From Mixophyes australis (lineage: Eukaryota > Chordata > Amphibia > Anura > Limnodynastidae), in NCBI GenBank assembly GCA_036250195.1, contig JAVHZZ010000005.1:131279199-131343198 (forward strand): a DNA stretch of 64,000 nt. Reading direction: 5' to 3'. Below the pieces are notes generated by a model, which was given only the letters and a program-made list of their open reading frames with translations, made no database searches and had not been told where the DNA came from. Below, one piece after another: positions 1-10,391 of this stretch (positions within the stretch are counted from its first letter, which is position 1; each line of letters begins with the position of its first letter). A program made the position numbers and the translations under genes.

Positions 1-179
1 AATGTTAGAAATGTCATGAGAAACAAGAATTATGTAAAAGGATTGATGTAAGTCATTGTTTCCAAGAGAAAGGGAGACAGGAGTGTAAAAAAGCATTGTT
101 TTTGGACGGCAATGAAGAAATGACTATCTTTTGCGATTTCTCTTGCTCAGAGAGACTTAGAAAGTTGATAATTGTGGGC
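1..179 (+). repeat. Reference monomer (type A12), 179 bp
   Basis: This first full monomer defines the coordinates used here. A consensus-like monomer has 64 A, 52 T, 45 G and 18 C (35% G+C), so the plus strand is about 61% purine and strongly G-rich over C. Frequent diagnostic sites are 8 (G/T), 41 (G/A), 45 (G/T), 50 (A/T), 52 (G/A), 63 (C/T), 65 (A/T), 73 (G/T), 83-86, 95 (G/C/A), 98 (G/C), 100 (T/C), 105 (G/T), 128 (C/G), 133, 135, 142-143, 152 (A/G), 160-161 and 178, plus 1 and 3. The stretches near 22-40, 106-125 and 162-174 are almost invariant. This copy has A at 95 (GCATTG) and G at 152. Confidence 0.9.
139..153. other. Short hairpin TCTCT-TGCTC-AGAGA
   Basis: A 5-bp stem with a 5-nt loop at monomer positions 139-153 in monomers with G at 152. 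In monomers with A at 152, AGAAA can pair instead with TTTCT at 137-141 around a 7-nt loop. Most variants can therefore still form one of the two stems. A8 and b1/b9 monomers (TTTCTTTTGC with CAGAGAG) break the first stem. The stem is weak and could be chance. Confidence 0.3.
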
Positions 180-197
180 AATGTTATAAATGTCATG

Positions 198-242
198 AGA
201 AACAAGAATTATGTAAAAGGATTGATGTAAATCATTGTTTCT
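198..242. other. Short dyad AGAAACAA / TTGTTTCT
   Basis: An 8-bp perfect inverted repeat at 198-205 and 235-242 with a 29-bp loop (monomer positions 19-26 and 56-63). It is complete only in monomers with T at position 63 (TTTCTAAG); others keep 7 bp. An 8-bp dyad is only modestly unlikely in a 179-bp unit, so function is not implied, but here it is repeated in every such monomer. Confidence 0.4.
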
Positions 243-358
243 AAGAGAAAGTGAGACAGGAATGCAAAAAAGCGTTGTTTTTGTACGGCAATGAAGAAAT
301 GACTATGTTTTGCGATTTCTCTTGCTCAGAAAGACTTAGAAAGTTGATAATTGTGGGC

Positions 359-538
359 AATGTTAGAAATGTCATGAGAAACAAGAATTATGTAAAAGGA
401 TTGATGTAAGTCATTGTTTCCAAGAGAAAGTGAGACAGGAGTGTAAAAAAAGCCTTGTTTTTGGACGGCAATGAAGAAATGACTATCTTTTGCGATTTCT
501 CTTGCTCAGAAAGACTTACAAAGTTGATAATTGTGGGC
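359..538 (+). repeat. Monomer A14 with extra A (180 bp)
   Basis: A14 has GTGTAAAAAAAGCC, seven A where other monomers have six, and ends with TTACAAAG. There are eleven copies, the first here and the last at 38339-38518. The corresponding family B monomer b12 shares GTGAGA, GCCTTG and TTACAAAG but has only six A. The extra base is therefore specific to family A and its last occurrence marks the family boundary. Confidence 0.85.
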
Positions 539-1433
539 AATGTTATAAATGTCATGAGAAACAAGAATTATGTAAAAGGATTGATGTAAATCATTGTTTC
601 TAAGAGAAAGTGAGACAGGAATGCAAAAAAGCGTTGTTTTTGTACGGCAATGAAGAAATGACTATGTTTTGCGATTTCTCTTGCTCAGAAAGACTTAGAA
701 AGTTCATAATTGTGGGCAATGTTAGAAATGTCATGAGAAACAAGAATTATGTAAAAGGATTGATGTAAGTCATTGTTTCCAAGAGAAAGGGAGACAGGAG
801 TGTAAAAAAGCGTTGTCTTTGGACGGCAATGAAGAAATGACTATGTTTTGCGATTTCTCTTGCTCAGAAAGACTTAGAAAGTTGATAATTGTGGGCAATG
901 TTAGAAATGTCATGAGAAACAAGAATTATGTAAAAGGATTGATGTAAGTCATTGTTTCCAAGAGAAAGGGAGACAGGAGTGTAAAAAAGCCTTGTTTTTG
1001 GACGGCAATGAAGAAATGACTATCTTTTGCGATTTCTCTTGCTCAGAAAGACTTAGAAAGTTGATAATTGTGGGCAATGTTAGAAATGTCATGAGAAACA
1101 AGAATTATGTAAAAGGATTGATGTTAGTCATTGTTTCCAAGAGAAAGTGAGACAGGAGTGTAAAAAAGCGTTCTTTTTGGACGGCAATGAAGAAATGACT
1201 ATGTTTTGCAATTTCTCCTGCTCAGAAAGACTTAGAAAGTTGATAATTGTGGGCAATGTTAGAAACGTCATGAGGAACAAGAATTATGTAAAAGGATTGA
1301 TGTAAATCATTGTTTCCATGAGAAAGTGAGACAGGAATGCAAAAAAGCGTTGTTTTTGTACGGCAATGAAGAAATGACTATCTTTTGCGATTTCTCCTGC
1401 TCAGAAAGACTTACAAAGTTGATAATTGTGGGC

Positions 1434-1614
1434 AATGTTATAAATGTCATGAGAAACAAGAATTATGTAAAAGAATTGATGTAAATCATTGTTTCTAAAA
1501 GAGAAAGTGAGACAGGAATGCAAAAAAGCGTTGTTTTTGGACGGCAATGAAGAAATGACTATCTTTTGCGATTTCTCTTGCTCAGAAAGACTTAGGAAGT
1601 TGATAATTGTGGGC
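1434..1614 (+). repeat. Monomer A1 with 2-bp insertion (181 bp)
   Basis: A1 is the only monomer type of 181 bp. Two extra bases after TTTCTAA give AAAAGAGAAAG instead of AAGAGAAAG. Full A1 copies start at 1434, 4838, 7525, 13615, 17019, 19169, 23110, 26335, 29739, 33143 and 35114, so it is a clean start marker for each family A unit. It is absent from family B. The two bases change the reading frame and create a recurring minus-strand open frame across this monomer, which I do not regard as a gene. Confidence 0.9.
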
Positions 1615-4600
1615 AATGTTAGAAATGTCATGAGAAACAAGAATTATGTAAAAGGATTGATGTAAGTCATTGTTTCCAAGAGAAAGGGAGACAGGAGTGT
1701 AAAAAAGCCTTGTTTTTGGACGGCAATGAAGAAATGACTATCTTTTGCGATTTCTCTTGCTCAGAAAGACTTAGAAAGTTGATAATTGTGGGCGAGGTTA
1801 GAAATGTCATGAGAAACAAGAATTATGTAAAAGGATTGATGTAAGTCATTGTTTCCAAGAGAAAGGGAGACAGGAGTATAAAAAAGCGTTGTTTTTGGAC
1901 GGCAATGAAGAAATGACTATCTTTTCCGATTTCTCTTGCTCAGAGAGACTTAGAAAGTTGATAATTGTGGTCGATGTTAGAAATGTCATGAGAAACAAGA
2001 ATTATGTAAAAGGATTGATGTAAGTCATTGTTTCCAAGAGAAAGGGAGACAGGAGAGTAAAAAAGCCTTGTTTTTGGACGGCAATGAAGAAATGACTGTC
2101 TTTTGCGATTTCTCTTGCTTAGAAAGACTTAGAAAGTTGATAATTGTGGGCAATGTTAGAAATGTCATGAGAAACAAGAATTATGTAAAAGGATTGATGT
2201 TAGTCATTGTTTCCAAGAGAAAGGGAGACAGGAGTGTAAAAAAGCCTTGTTTTTGGACGGCAATGAAGAAATGACTATCTTTTGCGATTTCTCTTGCTCA
2301 GAAAGACTTAGAAAGTTGATAATTGTGGGCAATGTTAGAAATGTCATGAGAAACAAGAATTATGTAAAAGGATTTATGTTAGTCATTGTTTCCAAGAGAA
2401 AGTGAGACAGGAGTGTAAAAAAGCGTTCTTTTTGGACGGCAATGAAGAAATGACTATGTTTTGCAATTTCTCCTGCTCAGAAAGACTTAGAAAGTTGATA
2501 ATTGTGGGCAATGTTAGAAATGTCATGAGAAACAAGAATTATGTAAAAGGATTGATGTAAATCATTGTTTCCATGAGAAAGTGAGACAGGAATGGATAAA
2601 AGCGTTGTTTTTGTACGGCAATGAAGAAATGACTATCTTTTGCGATTTCTCCTGCTCAGAAAGACTTACAAAGTTGATAATTGTGGGCAATGTTATAAAT
2701 GTCATGAGAAACAAGAATTATGTAAAAGAATTGATGTAAATCATTGTTTCTAAGAGAAAGTGAGACAGGAATGCATAAAAGCGTTGTTTTTGGACGGCAA
2801 TGAAGAAATGACTATCTTTTGCGATTTCTTTTGCTCAGAGAGACTTAGAAAGTTGATAATTGTGGGCGATGTTAGAAATGTCATGAGAAACAAGAATTAT
2901 GTAAAAGGATTGATGTTAGTCATTGTTTCCAAGAGAAAGGGAGACAGGAGTGTAAAAAAGCGTTGTTTTTGGACGGCAATGAAGAAATGACTATCTTTTG
3001 CGATTTCTCTTGCTCAGAAAGACTTAGGAAGTTGATAATTGTGGGCAATGTTAGAAATGTCATGAGAAACAAGAATTATGTAAAAGGATTGATGTAAGTC
3101 ATTGTTTCCAAGAGAAAGGGAAACAGGAGTATAAAAAAGCCTTGTTTTTGGACGGCAATGAAGAAATGACTATCTTTTGCGATTTCTCTTGCTCAGAGAG
3201 ACTTAGAAAGTTGATAATTGTGGGCAATGTTATAAATGTCATGAGAAACAAGAATTATGTAAAAGGATTGATGTAAATCATTGTTTCTAAGAGAAAGTGA
3301 GACAGGAATGCAAAAAAGCGTTGTTTTTGTACGGCAATGAAGAAATGACTATGTTTTGCGATTTCTCTTGCTCAGAAAGACTTAGAAAGTTGATAATTGT
3401 GGGCAATGTTAGAAATGTCATGAGAAACAAGAATTATGTAAAAGGATTGATGTAAGTCATTGTTTCCAAGAGAAAGGGAGACAGGAGTGTAAAAAAGCAT
3501 TGTTTTTGGACGGCAATGAAGAAATGACTATCTTTTGCGATTTCTCTTGCTCAGAGAGACTTAGAAAGTTGATAATTGTGGGCAATGTTATAAATGTCAT
3601 GAGAAACAAGAATTATGTAAAAGGATTGATGTAAATCATTGTTTCTAAGAGAAAGTGAGACAGGAATGCAAAAAAGCGTTGTTTTTGTACGGCAATGAAG
3701 AAATGACTATGTTTTGCGATTTCTCTTGCTCAGAAAGACTTAGAAAGTTGATAATTGTGGGCAATGTTAGAAATGTCATGAGAAACAAGAATTATGTAAA
3801 AGGATTGATGTAAGTCATTGTTTCCAAGAGAAAGTGAGACAGGAGTGTAAAAAAAGCCTTGTTTTTGGACGGCAATGAAGAAATGACTATCTTTTGCGAT
3901 TTCTCTTGCTCAGAAAGACTTACAAAGTTGATAATTGTGGGCAATGTTATAAATGTCATGAGAAACAAGAATTATGTAAAAGGATTGATGTAAATCATTG
4001 TTTCTAAGAGAAAGTGAGACAGGAATGCAAAAAAGCGTTGTTTTTGTACGGCAATGAAGAAATGACTATGTTTTGCGATTTCTCTTGCTCAGAAAGACTT
4101 AGAAAGTTGATAATTGTGGGCAATGTTAGAAATGTCATGAGAAACAAGAATTATGTAAAAGGATTGATGTAAGTCATTGTTTCCAAGAGAAAGGGAGACA
4201 GGAGTGTAAAAAAGCGTTGTCTTTGGACGGCAATGAAGAAATGACTATGTTTTGCGATTTCTCTTGCTCAGAAAGACTTAGAAAGTTGATAATTGTGGGC
4301 AATGTTAGAAATGTCATGAGAAACAAGAATTATGTAAAAGGATTGATGTAAGTCATTGTTTCCAAGAGAAAGGGAGACAGGAGTGTAAAAAAGCCTTGTT
4401 TTTGGACGGCAATGAAGAAATGACTATCTTTTGCGATTTCTCTTGCTCAGAAAGACTTAGAAAGTTGATAATTGTGGGCAATGTTAGAAATGTCATGAGA
4501 AACAAGAATTATGTAAAAGGATTGATGTTAGTCATTGTTTCCAAGAGAAAGTGAGACAGGAGTGTAAAAAAGCGTTCTTTTTGGACGGCAATGAAGAAAT

Positions 4601-4837
4601 GACTATGTTTTGCAATTTCTCCTGCTCAGAAAGACTTAGAAAGTTGATAATTGTGGGCAATGTTAGAAACGTCATGAGGAACAAGAATTATGTAAAAGGA
4701 TTGATGTAAATCATTGTTTCCATGAGAAAGTGAGACAGGAATGCAAAAAAGCGTTGTTTTTGTACGGCAATGAAGAAATGACTATCTTTTGCGATTTCTC
4801 CTGCTCAGAAAGACTTACAAAGTTGATAATTGTGGGC
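1434..4837 (+). repeat. HOR family A, intact 19-mer unit 1 (3404 bp)
   Basis: This is a complete A1-A19 series. Key markers in order: A1 has a 2-bp insertion (TTTCTAAAAGAG), A2 leads into GGGCGAGG, A3 has GGAGTAT and TTTTCCGATT then GGTCGATG, A4 has GGAGAGT and ACTGTC, A6 has GGATTTATG with GCGTTC, A7 has TTTCCATG and GGAATGGATAAAAG, A8 has GCATAAAAGCG and TTTCTTTTGC then GGGCGATG, A10 has GGGAAACAGG, A12 has GCATTG, A14 has the seven-A run, A16 has GTTGTCTTT, and A19 has AACGTCATGAGG. Private changes here are GCTTAG instead of GCTCAG in A4 near 2118 and GGGAGA rather than GTGAGA in A5. Confidence 0.92.
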
Positions 4838-7524
4838 AATGTTATAAATGTCATGAGAAACAAGAATTATGTAAAAGAATTGATGTAAATCATTGTTTCT
4901 AAAAGAGAAAGTGAGACAGGAATGCAAAAAAGCGTTGTTTTTGGACGGCAATGAAGAAATGACTATCTTTTGCGATTTCTCTTGCTCAGAAAGACTTAGG
5001 AAGTTGATAATTGTGGGCAATGTTAGAAATGTCATGAGAAACAAGAATTATGTAAAATGATTGATGTAAGTCATTGTTTCCAAGAGAAAGGGAGACAGGA
5101 GTGTAAAAAAGCCTTGCTTTTGGACGGCAATGAAGAAATGACTATCTTTTGCGATTTCTCTTGCTCAGAAAGACTTAGAAAGTTGATAATTGTGGGCGAG
5201 GTTAGAAATGTCATGAGAAACAAGAATTATGTAAAAGGATTGATGTAAGTCATTGTTTCCAAGAGAAAGGGAGACAGGAGTATAAAAAAGCGTTGTTTTT
5301 GGACGGCAATGAAGAAATGACTATCTTTTCCGATTTCTCTTGCTCAGAGAGACTTAGAAAGTTGATAATTGTGGTCGATGTTAGAAATGTCATGAGAAAC
5401 AAGAATTATGTAAAAGGATTGATGTAAGTCATTGTTTCCAAGAGAAAGGGAGACAGGAGAGTAAAAAAGCCTTGTTTTTGGACGGCAATGAAGAAATGAC
5501 TGTCTTTTGCGATTTCTCTTGCTCAGAAAGACTTAGAAAGTTGATAATTGTGGGCAATGTTAGAAATGTCATGAGAAACAAGAATTATGTAAAAGGATTG
5601 ATGTTAGTCATTGTTTCCAAGAGAAAGTGAGACAGGAGTGTAAAAAAGCCTTGTTTTTGGACGGCAATGAAGAAATGACTATCTTTTGCGATTTCTCTTG
5701 CTCAGAAAGACTTAGAAAGTTGATAATTGTGGGCAATGTTAGAAATGTCATGAGAAACAAGAATTATGTAAAAGGATTTATGTTAGTCATTGTTTCCAAG
5801 AGAAAGTGAGACAGGAGTGTAAAAAAGCGTTCTTTTTGGACGGCAATGAAGAAATGACTATGTTTTGCAATTTCTCCTGCTCAGAAAGACTTAGAAAGTT
5901 GATAATTGTGGGCAATGTTAGAAATGTCATGAGAAACAAGAATTATGTAAAAGGATTGATGTAAATCATTGTTTCCATGAGAAAGTGAGACAGGAATGGA
6001 TAAAAGCGTTGTTTTTGTACGGCAATGAAGAAATGACTATCTTTTGCGATTTCTCCTGCTCAGAAAGACTTACAAAGTTGATAATTGTGGGCAATGTTAT
6101 AAATGTCATGAGAAACAAGAATTATGTAAAAGAATTGATGTAAATCATTGTTTCTAAGAGAAAGTGAGACAGGAATGCATAAAAGCGTTGTTTTTGGACG
6201 GCAATGAAGAAATGACTATCTTTTGCGATTTCTTTTGCTCAGAGAGACTTAGAAAGTTGATAATTGTGGGCGATGTTAGAAATGTCATGAGAAACAAGAA
6301 TTATGTAAAAGGATTGATGTTAGTCATTGTTTCCAAGAGAAAGGGAGACAGGAGTGTAAAAAAGCGTTGTTTTTGGACGGCAATGAAGAAATGACTATCT
6401 TTTGCGATTTCTCTTGCTCAGAAAGACTTAGAAAGTTGATAATTGTGGGCAATGTTAGAAATGTCATGAGAAACAAGAATTATGTAAAAGGATTGATGTA
6501 AGTCATTGTTTCCATGAGAAAGTGAGACAGGAATGGATAAAAGCGTTGTTTTTGTACGGCAGTGAAGAAATGACTATCTTTTGCGATTTCTCCTGCTCAG
6601 AAAGACTTACAAAGTTGATAATTGTGGGCAATGTTATAAATGTCATGAGAAACAAGAATTATGTAAAAGAATTGATGTAAATCATTGTTTCTAAGAGAAA
6701 GTGAGACAGGAATGCATAAAAGCGTTGTTTTTGGACGGCAATGAAGAAATGACTATCTTTTGCGATTTCTTTTGCTCAGAGAGACTTAGAAAGTTGATAA
6801 TTGTGGGCGATGTTAGAAATGTCATGAGAAACAAGAATTATGTAAAAGGATTGATGTTAGTCATTGTTTCCAAGAGAAAGGGAGACAGGAGTGTAAAAAA
6901 GCGTTGTTTTTGGACGGCAATGAAGAAATGACTATCTTTTGCGATTTCTCTTGCTCAGAAAGACTTAGAAAGTTGATAATTGTGGGCAATGTTAGAAATG
7001 TCATGAGAAACAAGAATTATGTAAAAGGATTGATGTAAGTCATTGTTTCCAAGAGAAAGGGAGACAGGAGTGTAAAAAAGCCTTGTTTTTGGACGGCAAT
7101 GAAGAAATGACTATCTTTTGCGATTTCTCTTGCTCAGAAAGACTTAGAAAGTTGATAATTGTGGGCAATGTTAGAAATGTCATGAGAAACAAGAATTATG
7201 TAAAAGGATTGATGTTAGTCATTGTTTCCAAGAGAAAGTGAGACAGGAGTGTAAAAAAGCGTTCTTTTTGGACGGCAATGAAGAAATGACTATGTTTTGC
7301 AATTTCTCCTGCTCAGAAAGACTTAGAAAGTTGATAATTGTGGGCAATGTTAGAAACGTCATGAGGAACAAGAATTATGTAAAAGGATTGATGTAAATCA
7401 TTGTTTCCATGAGAAAGTGAGACAGGAATGCAAAAAAGCGTTGTTTTTGTACGGCAATGAAGAAATGACTATCTTTTGCGATTTCTCCTGCTCAGAAAGA
7501 CTTACAAAGTTGATAATTGTGGGC
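4838..7524 (+). repeat. HOR family A, rearranged 15-mer unit 2
   Basis: The order is A1-A9, then a hybrid A10/A7 monomer, A8, A9-like, A17, A18, A19. The hybrid at 6451-6629 starts like A10 (GTAAGTC) and continues like A7 (TTTCCATG, GGAATGGATAAAAG), so A7-A9 is duplicated. The A9-like monomer at 6809 ends in TTAGAAAG instead of TTAGGAAG and joins directly to A17, which removes A10-A16. A1 reads into GTAAAATGATTG at 5055 where other units have GTAAAAGG. Length is 2687 bp, 15 x 179 + 2, because A14 is missing. Confidence 0.88.
6451..6629 (+). other. Hybrid monomer A10/A7 at a crossover point
   Basis: The first part (GGATTGATGTAAGTC) is as in A10, while TTTCCATG, GGAATGG, TGTACGG and TTACAAAG are as in A7. 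The change of identity lies between monomer positions 52 and 65. It also has GGCAGTGAAG at 6559, a private change. The total length stays 179 bp, as expected from in-register unequal exchange. Confidence 0.8.
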
Positions 7525-10391
7525 AATGTTATAAATGTCATGAGAAACAAGAATTATGTAAAAGAATTGATGTAAATCATTGTTTCTAAAAGAGAAAGTG
7601 AGACAGGAATGCAAAAAAGCGTTGTTTTTGGACGGCAATGAAGAAATGACTATCTTTTGCGATTTCTCTTGCTCAGAAAGACTTAGGAAGTTGATAATTG
7701 TGGGCAATGTTAGAAATGTCATGAGAAACAAGAATTATGTAAAAGGATTGATGTAAGTCATTGTTTCCAAGAGAAAGGGAGACAGGAGTGTAAAAAAGCC
7801 TTGTTTTTGGACGGCAATGAAGAAATGACTATCTTTTGCGATTTCTCTTGCTCAGAAAGACTTAGAAAGTTGATAATTGTGGGCGAGGTTAGAAATGTCA
7901 TGAGAAACAAGAATTATGTAAAAGGATTGATGTAAGTCATTGTTTCCAAGAGAAAGGGAGACAGGAGTATAAAAAAGCGTTGTTTTTGGACGGCAATGAA
8001 GAAATGACTATCTTTTCCGATTTCTCTTGCTCAGAGAGACTTAGAAAGTTGATAATTGTGGTCGATGTTAGAAATGTCATGAGAAACAAGAATTATGTAA
8101 AAGGATTGATGTAAGTCATTGTTTCCAAGAGAAAGGGAGACAGGAGAGTAAAAAAGCCTTGTTTTTGGACGGCAATGAAGAAATGACTGTCTTTTGCGAT
8201 TTCTCTTGCTCAGAAAGACTTAGAAAGTTGATAATTGTGGGCAATGTTAGAAATGTCATGAGAAACAAGAATTATGTAAAAGGATTGATGTTAGTCATTG
8301 TTTCCAAGAGAAAGTGAGACAGGAGTGTAAAAAAGCGTTCTTTTTGGACGGCAATGAAGAAATGACTATGTTTTGCAATTTCTCCTGCTCAGAAAGACTT
8401 AGAAAGTTGATAATTGTGGGCAATGTTAGAAATGTCATGAGAAACAAGAATTATGTAAAAGGATTGATGTAAATCATTGTTTCCATGAGAAAGTGAGACA
8501 GGAATGGATAAAAGCGTTGTTTTTGTACGGCAATGAAGAAATGACTATCTTTTGCGATTTCTCCTGCTCAGAAAGACTTAGAAAGTTGATAATTGTGGGC
8601 AATGTTATAAATGTCATGAGAAACAAGAATTATGTAAAAGAATTGATGTAAATCATTGTTTCTAAGAGAAAGTGAGACAGGAATGCATAAAAGCGTTGTT
8701 TTTGGACGGCAATGAAGAAATGACTATCTTTTGCGATTTCTTTTGCTCAGAGAGACTTAGAAAGTTGATAATTGTGGGCGATGTTAGAAATGTCATGAGA
8801 AACAAGAATTATGTAAAAGGATTGATGTTAGTCATTGTTTCCAAGAGAAAGGGAGACAGGAGTGTAAAAAAGCGTTGTTTTTGGACGGCAATGAAGAAAT
8901 GACTATCTTTTGCGATTTCTCTTGCTCAGAAAGACTTAGGAAGTTGATAATTGTGGGCAATGTTAGAAATGTCATGAGAAACAAGAATTATGTAAAAGGA
9001 TTGATGTAAGTCATTGTTTCCAAGAGAAAGGGAAACAGGAGAATAAAAAAGCCTTGTTTTTGGACGGCAATGAAGAAATGACTATCTTTTGCGATTTCTC
9101 TTGCTCAGAGAGACTTAGAAAGTTGATAATTGTGGGCAATGTTATAAATGTCATGAGAAACAAGAATTATGTAAAAGGATTGATGTAAATCATTGTTTCT
9201 AAGAGAAAGTGAGACAGGAATGCAAAAAAGCGTTGTTTTTGTACGGCAATGAAGAAATGACTATGTTTTGCGATTTCTCTTGCTCAGAAAGACTTAGAAA
9301 GTTGATAATTGTGGGCAATGTTAGAAATGTCATGAGAAACAAGAATTATGTAAAAGGATTGATGTAAGTCATTGTTTCCAAGAGAAAGTGAGACAGGAGT
9401 GTAAAAAAAGCCTTGTTTTTGGACGGCAATGAAGAAATGACTATCTTTTGCGATTTCTCTTGCTCAGAAAGACTTACAAAGTTGATAATTGTGGGCAATG
9501 TTATAAATGTCATGAGAAACAAGAATTATGTAAAAGGATTGATGTAAATCATTGTTTCTAAGAGAAAGTGAGACAGGAATGCAAAAAAGCGTTGTTTTTG
9601 TACGGCAATGAAGAAATGACTATGTTTTGCGATTTCTCTTGCTCAGAAAGACTTAGAAAGTTGATAATTGTGGGCAATGTTAGAAATGTCATGAGAAACA
9701 AGAATTATGTAAAAGGATTGATGTAAGTCATTGTTTCCAAGAGAAAGGGAGACAGGAGTGTAAAAAAGCGTTGTCTTTGGACGGCAATGAAGAAATGACT
9801 ATGTTTTGCGATTTCTCTTGCTCAGAAAGACTTAGAAAGTTGATAATTGTGGGCAATGTTAGAAATGTCATGAGAAACAAGAATTATGTAAAAGGATTGA
9901 TGTAAGTCATTGTTTCCAAGAGAAAGGGAGACAGGAGTGTAAAAAAGCCTTGTTTTTGGACGGCAATGAAGAAATGACTATCTTTTGCGATTTCTCTTGC
10001 TCAGAAAGACTTAGAAAGTTGATAATTGTGGGCAATGTTAGAAATGTCATGAGAAACAAGAATTATGTAAAAGGATTGATGTTAGTCATTGTTTCCAAGA
10101 GAAAGTGAGACAGGAGTGTAAAAAAGCGTTCTTTTTGGACGGCAATGAAGAAATGACTATGTTTTGCAATTTCTCCTGCTCAGAAAGACTTAGAAAGTTG
10201 ATAATTGTGGGCAATGTTAGAAACGTCATGAGGAACAAGAATTATGTAAAAGGATTGATGTAAATCATTGTTTCCATGAGAAAGTGAGACAGGAATGCAA
10301 AAAAGCGTTGTTTTTGGACGGCAATGAAGAAATGACTATCTTTTGCGATTTCTCTTGCTCAGAAAGACTTAGGAAGTTGATAATTGTGGGC
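7525..10391 (+). repeat. HOR family A, rearranged 16-mer unit 3
   Basis: The order is A1-A4, fused A5/A6 (8243-8421), A7-A11, A14-A18, then fused A19/A1 (10213-10391). A12 and A13 are missing. The A10 copy reads GGAAACAGGAGAAT near 9031, losing the TATAAA-like string of other A10 copies. A7 ends TTAGAAAG instead of TTACAAAG. Length is 2867 bp, 16 x 179 + 3, consistent with one A1 and one A14. Confidence 0.86.
10213..10391 (+). other. Hybrid monomer A19/A1 lacking the 2-bp insertion
   Basis: It begins like A19 (AACGTCATGAGG, TTTCCATG) and ends like A1 (TGGACGG, ACTATC, TTAGGAAG). The crossover removed the segment carrying the two-base insertion, so the next unit starts without a full A1. This is why the A1 spacing between 7525 and 13615 spans two units (34 monomers). 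Confidence 0.82.

Larger units (their letters stand above)
1..1433 (+). repeat. HOR family A, partial unit (A12-A19)
   Basis: Eight monomers start at 1, 180, 359, 539, 718, 897, 1076 and 1255, in order A12 to A19. A14 (359-538) has the extra A in its A-run. A16 is marked by GTTGTCTTT, A18 by GCGTTC with GCAATT, and A19 by AACGTCATGAGG. The A15 copy carries TTCATAATT near 703, a substitution otherwise seen in family B monomer b11. The unit is cut by the window edge. Confidence 0.9.

Noticed and set aside
1401..1640. Recurring 79-codon minus-strand open frame over A1
   Set aside because: It recurs wherever an A1 monomer occurs because the 2-bp insertion shifts frame past stops. It exists only through the repeat structure, has no promoter or family similarity I recognise, and is absent from family B, where a shorter, different frame appears.
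2760..2990. Recurring 60- to 81-codon plus-strand open frames
   Set aside because: They start at GTG or ATG inside monomers and run through one monomer into the next. Since 179 is not a multiple of 3, each monomer changes frame and the frames soon end. Near-identical copies occur dozens of times, as expected of satellite DNA.
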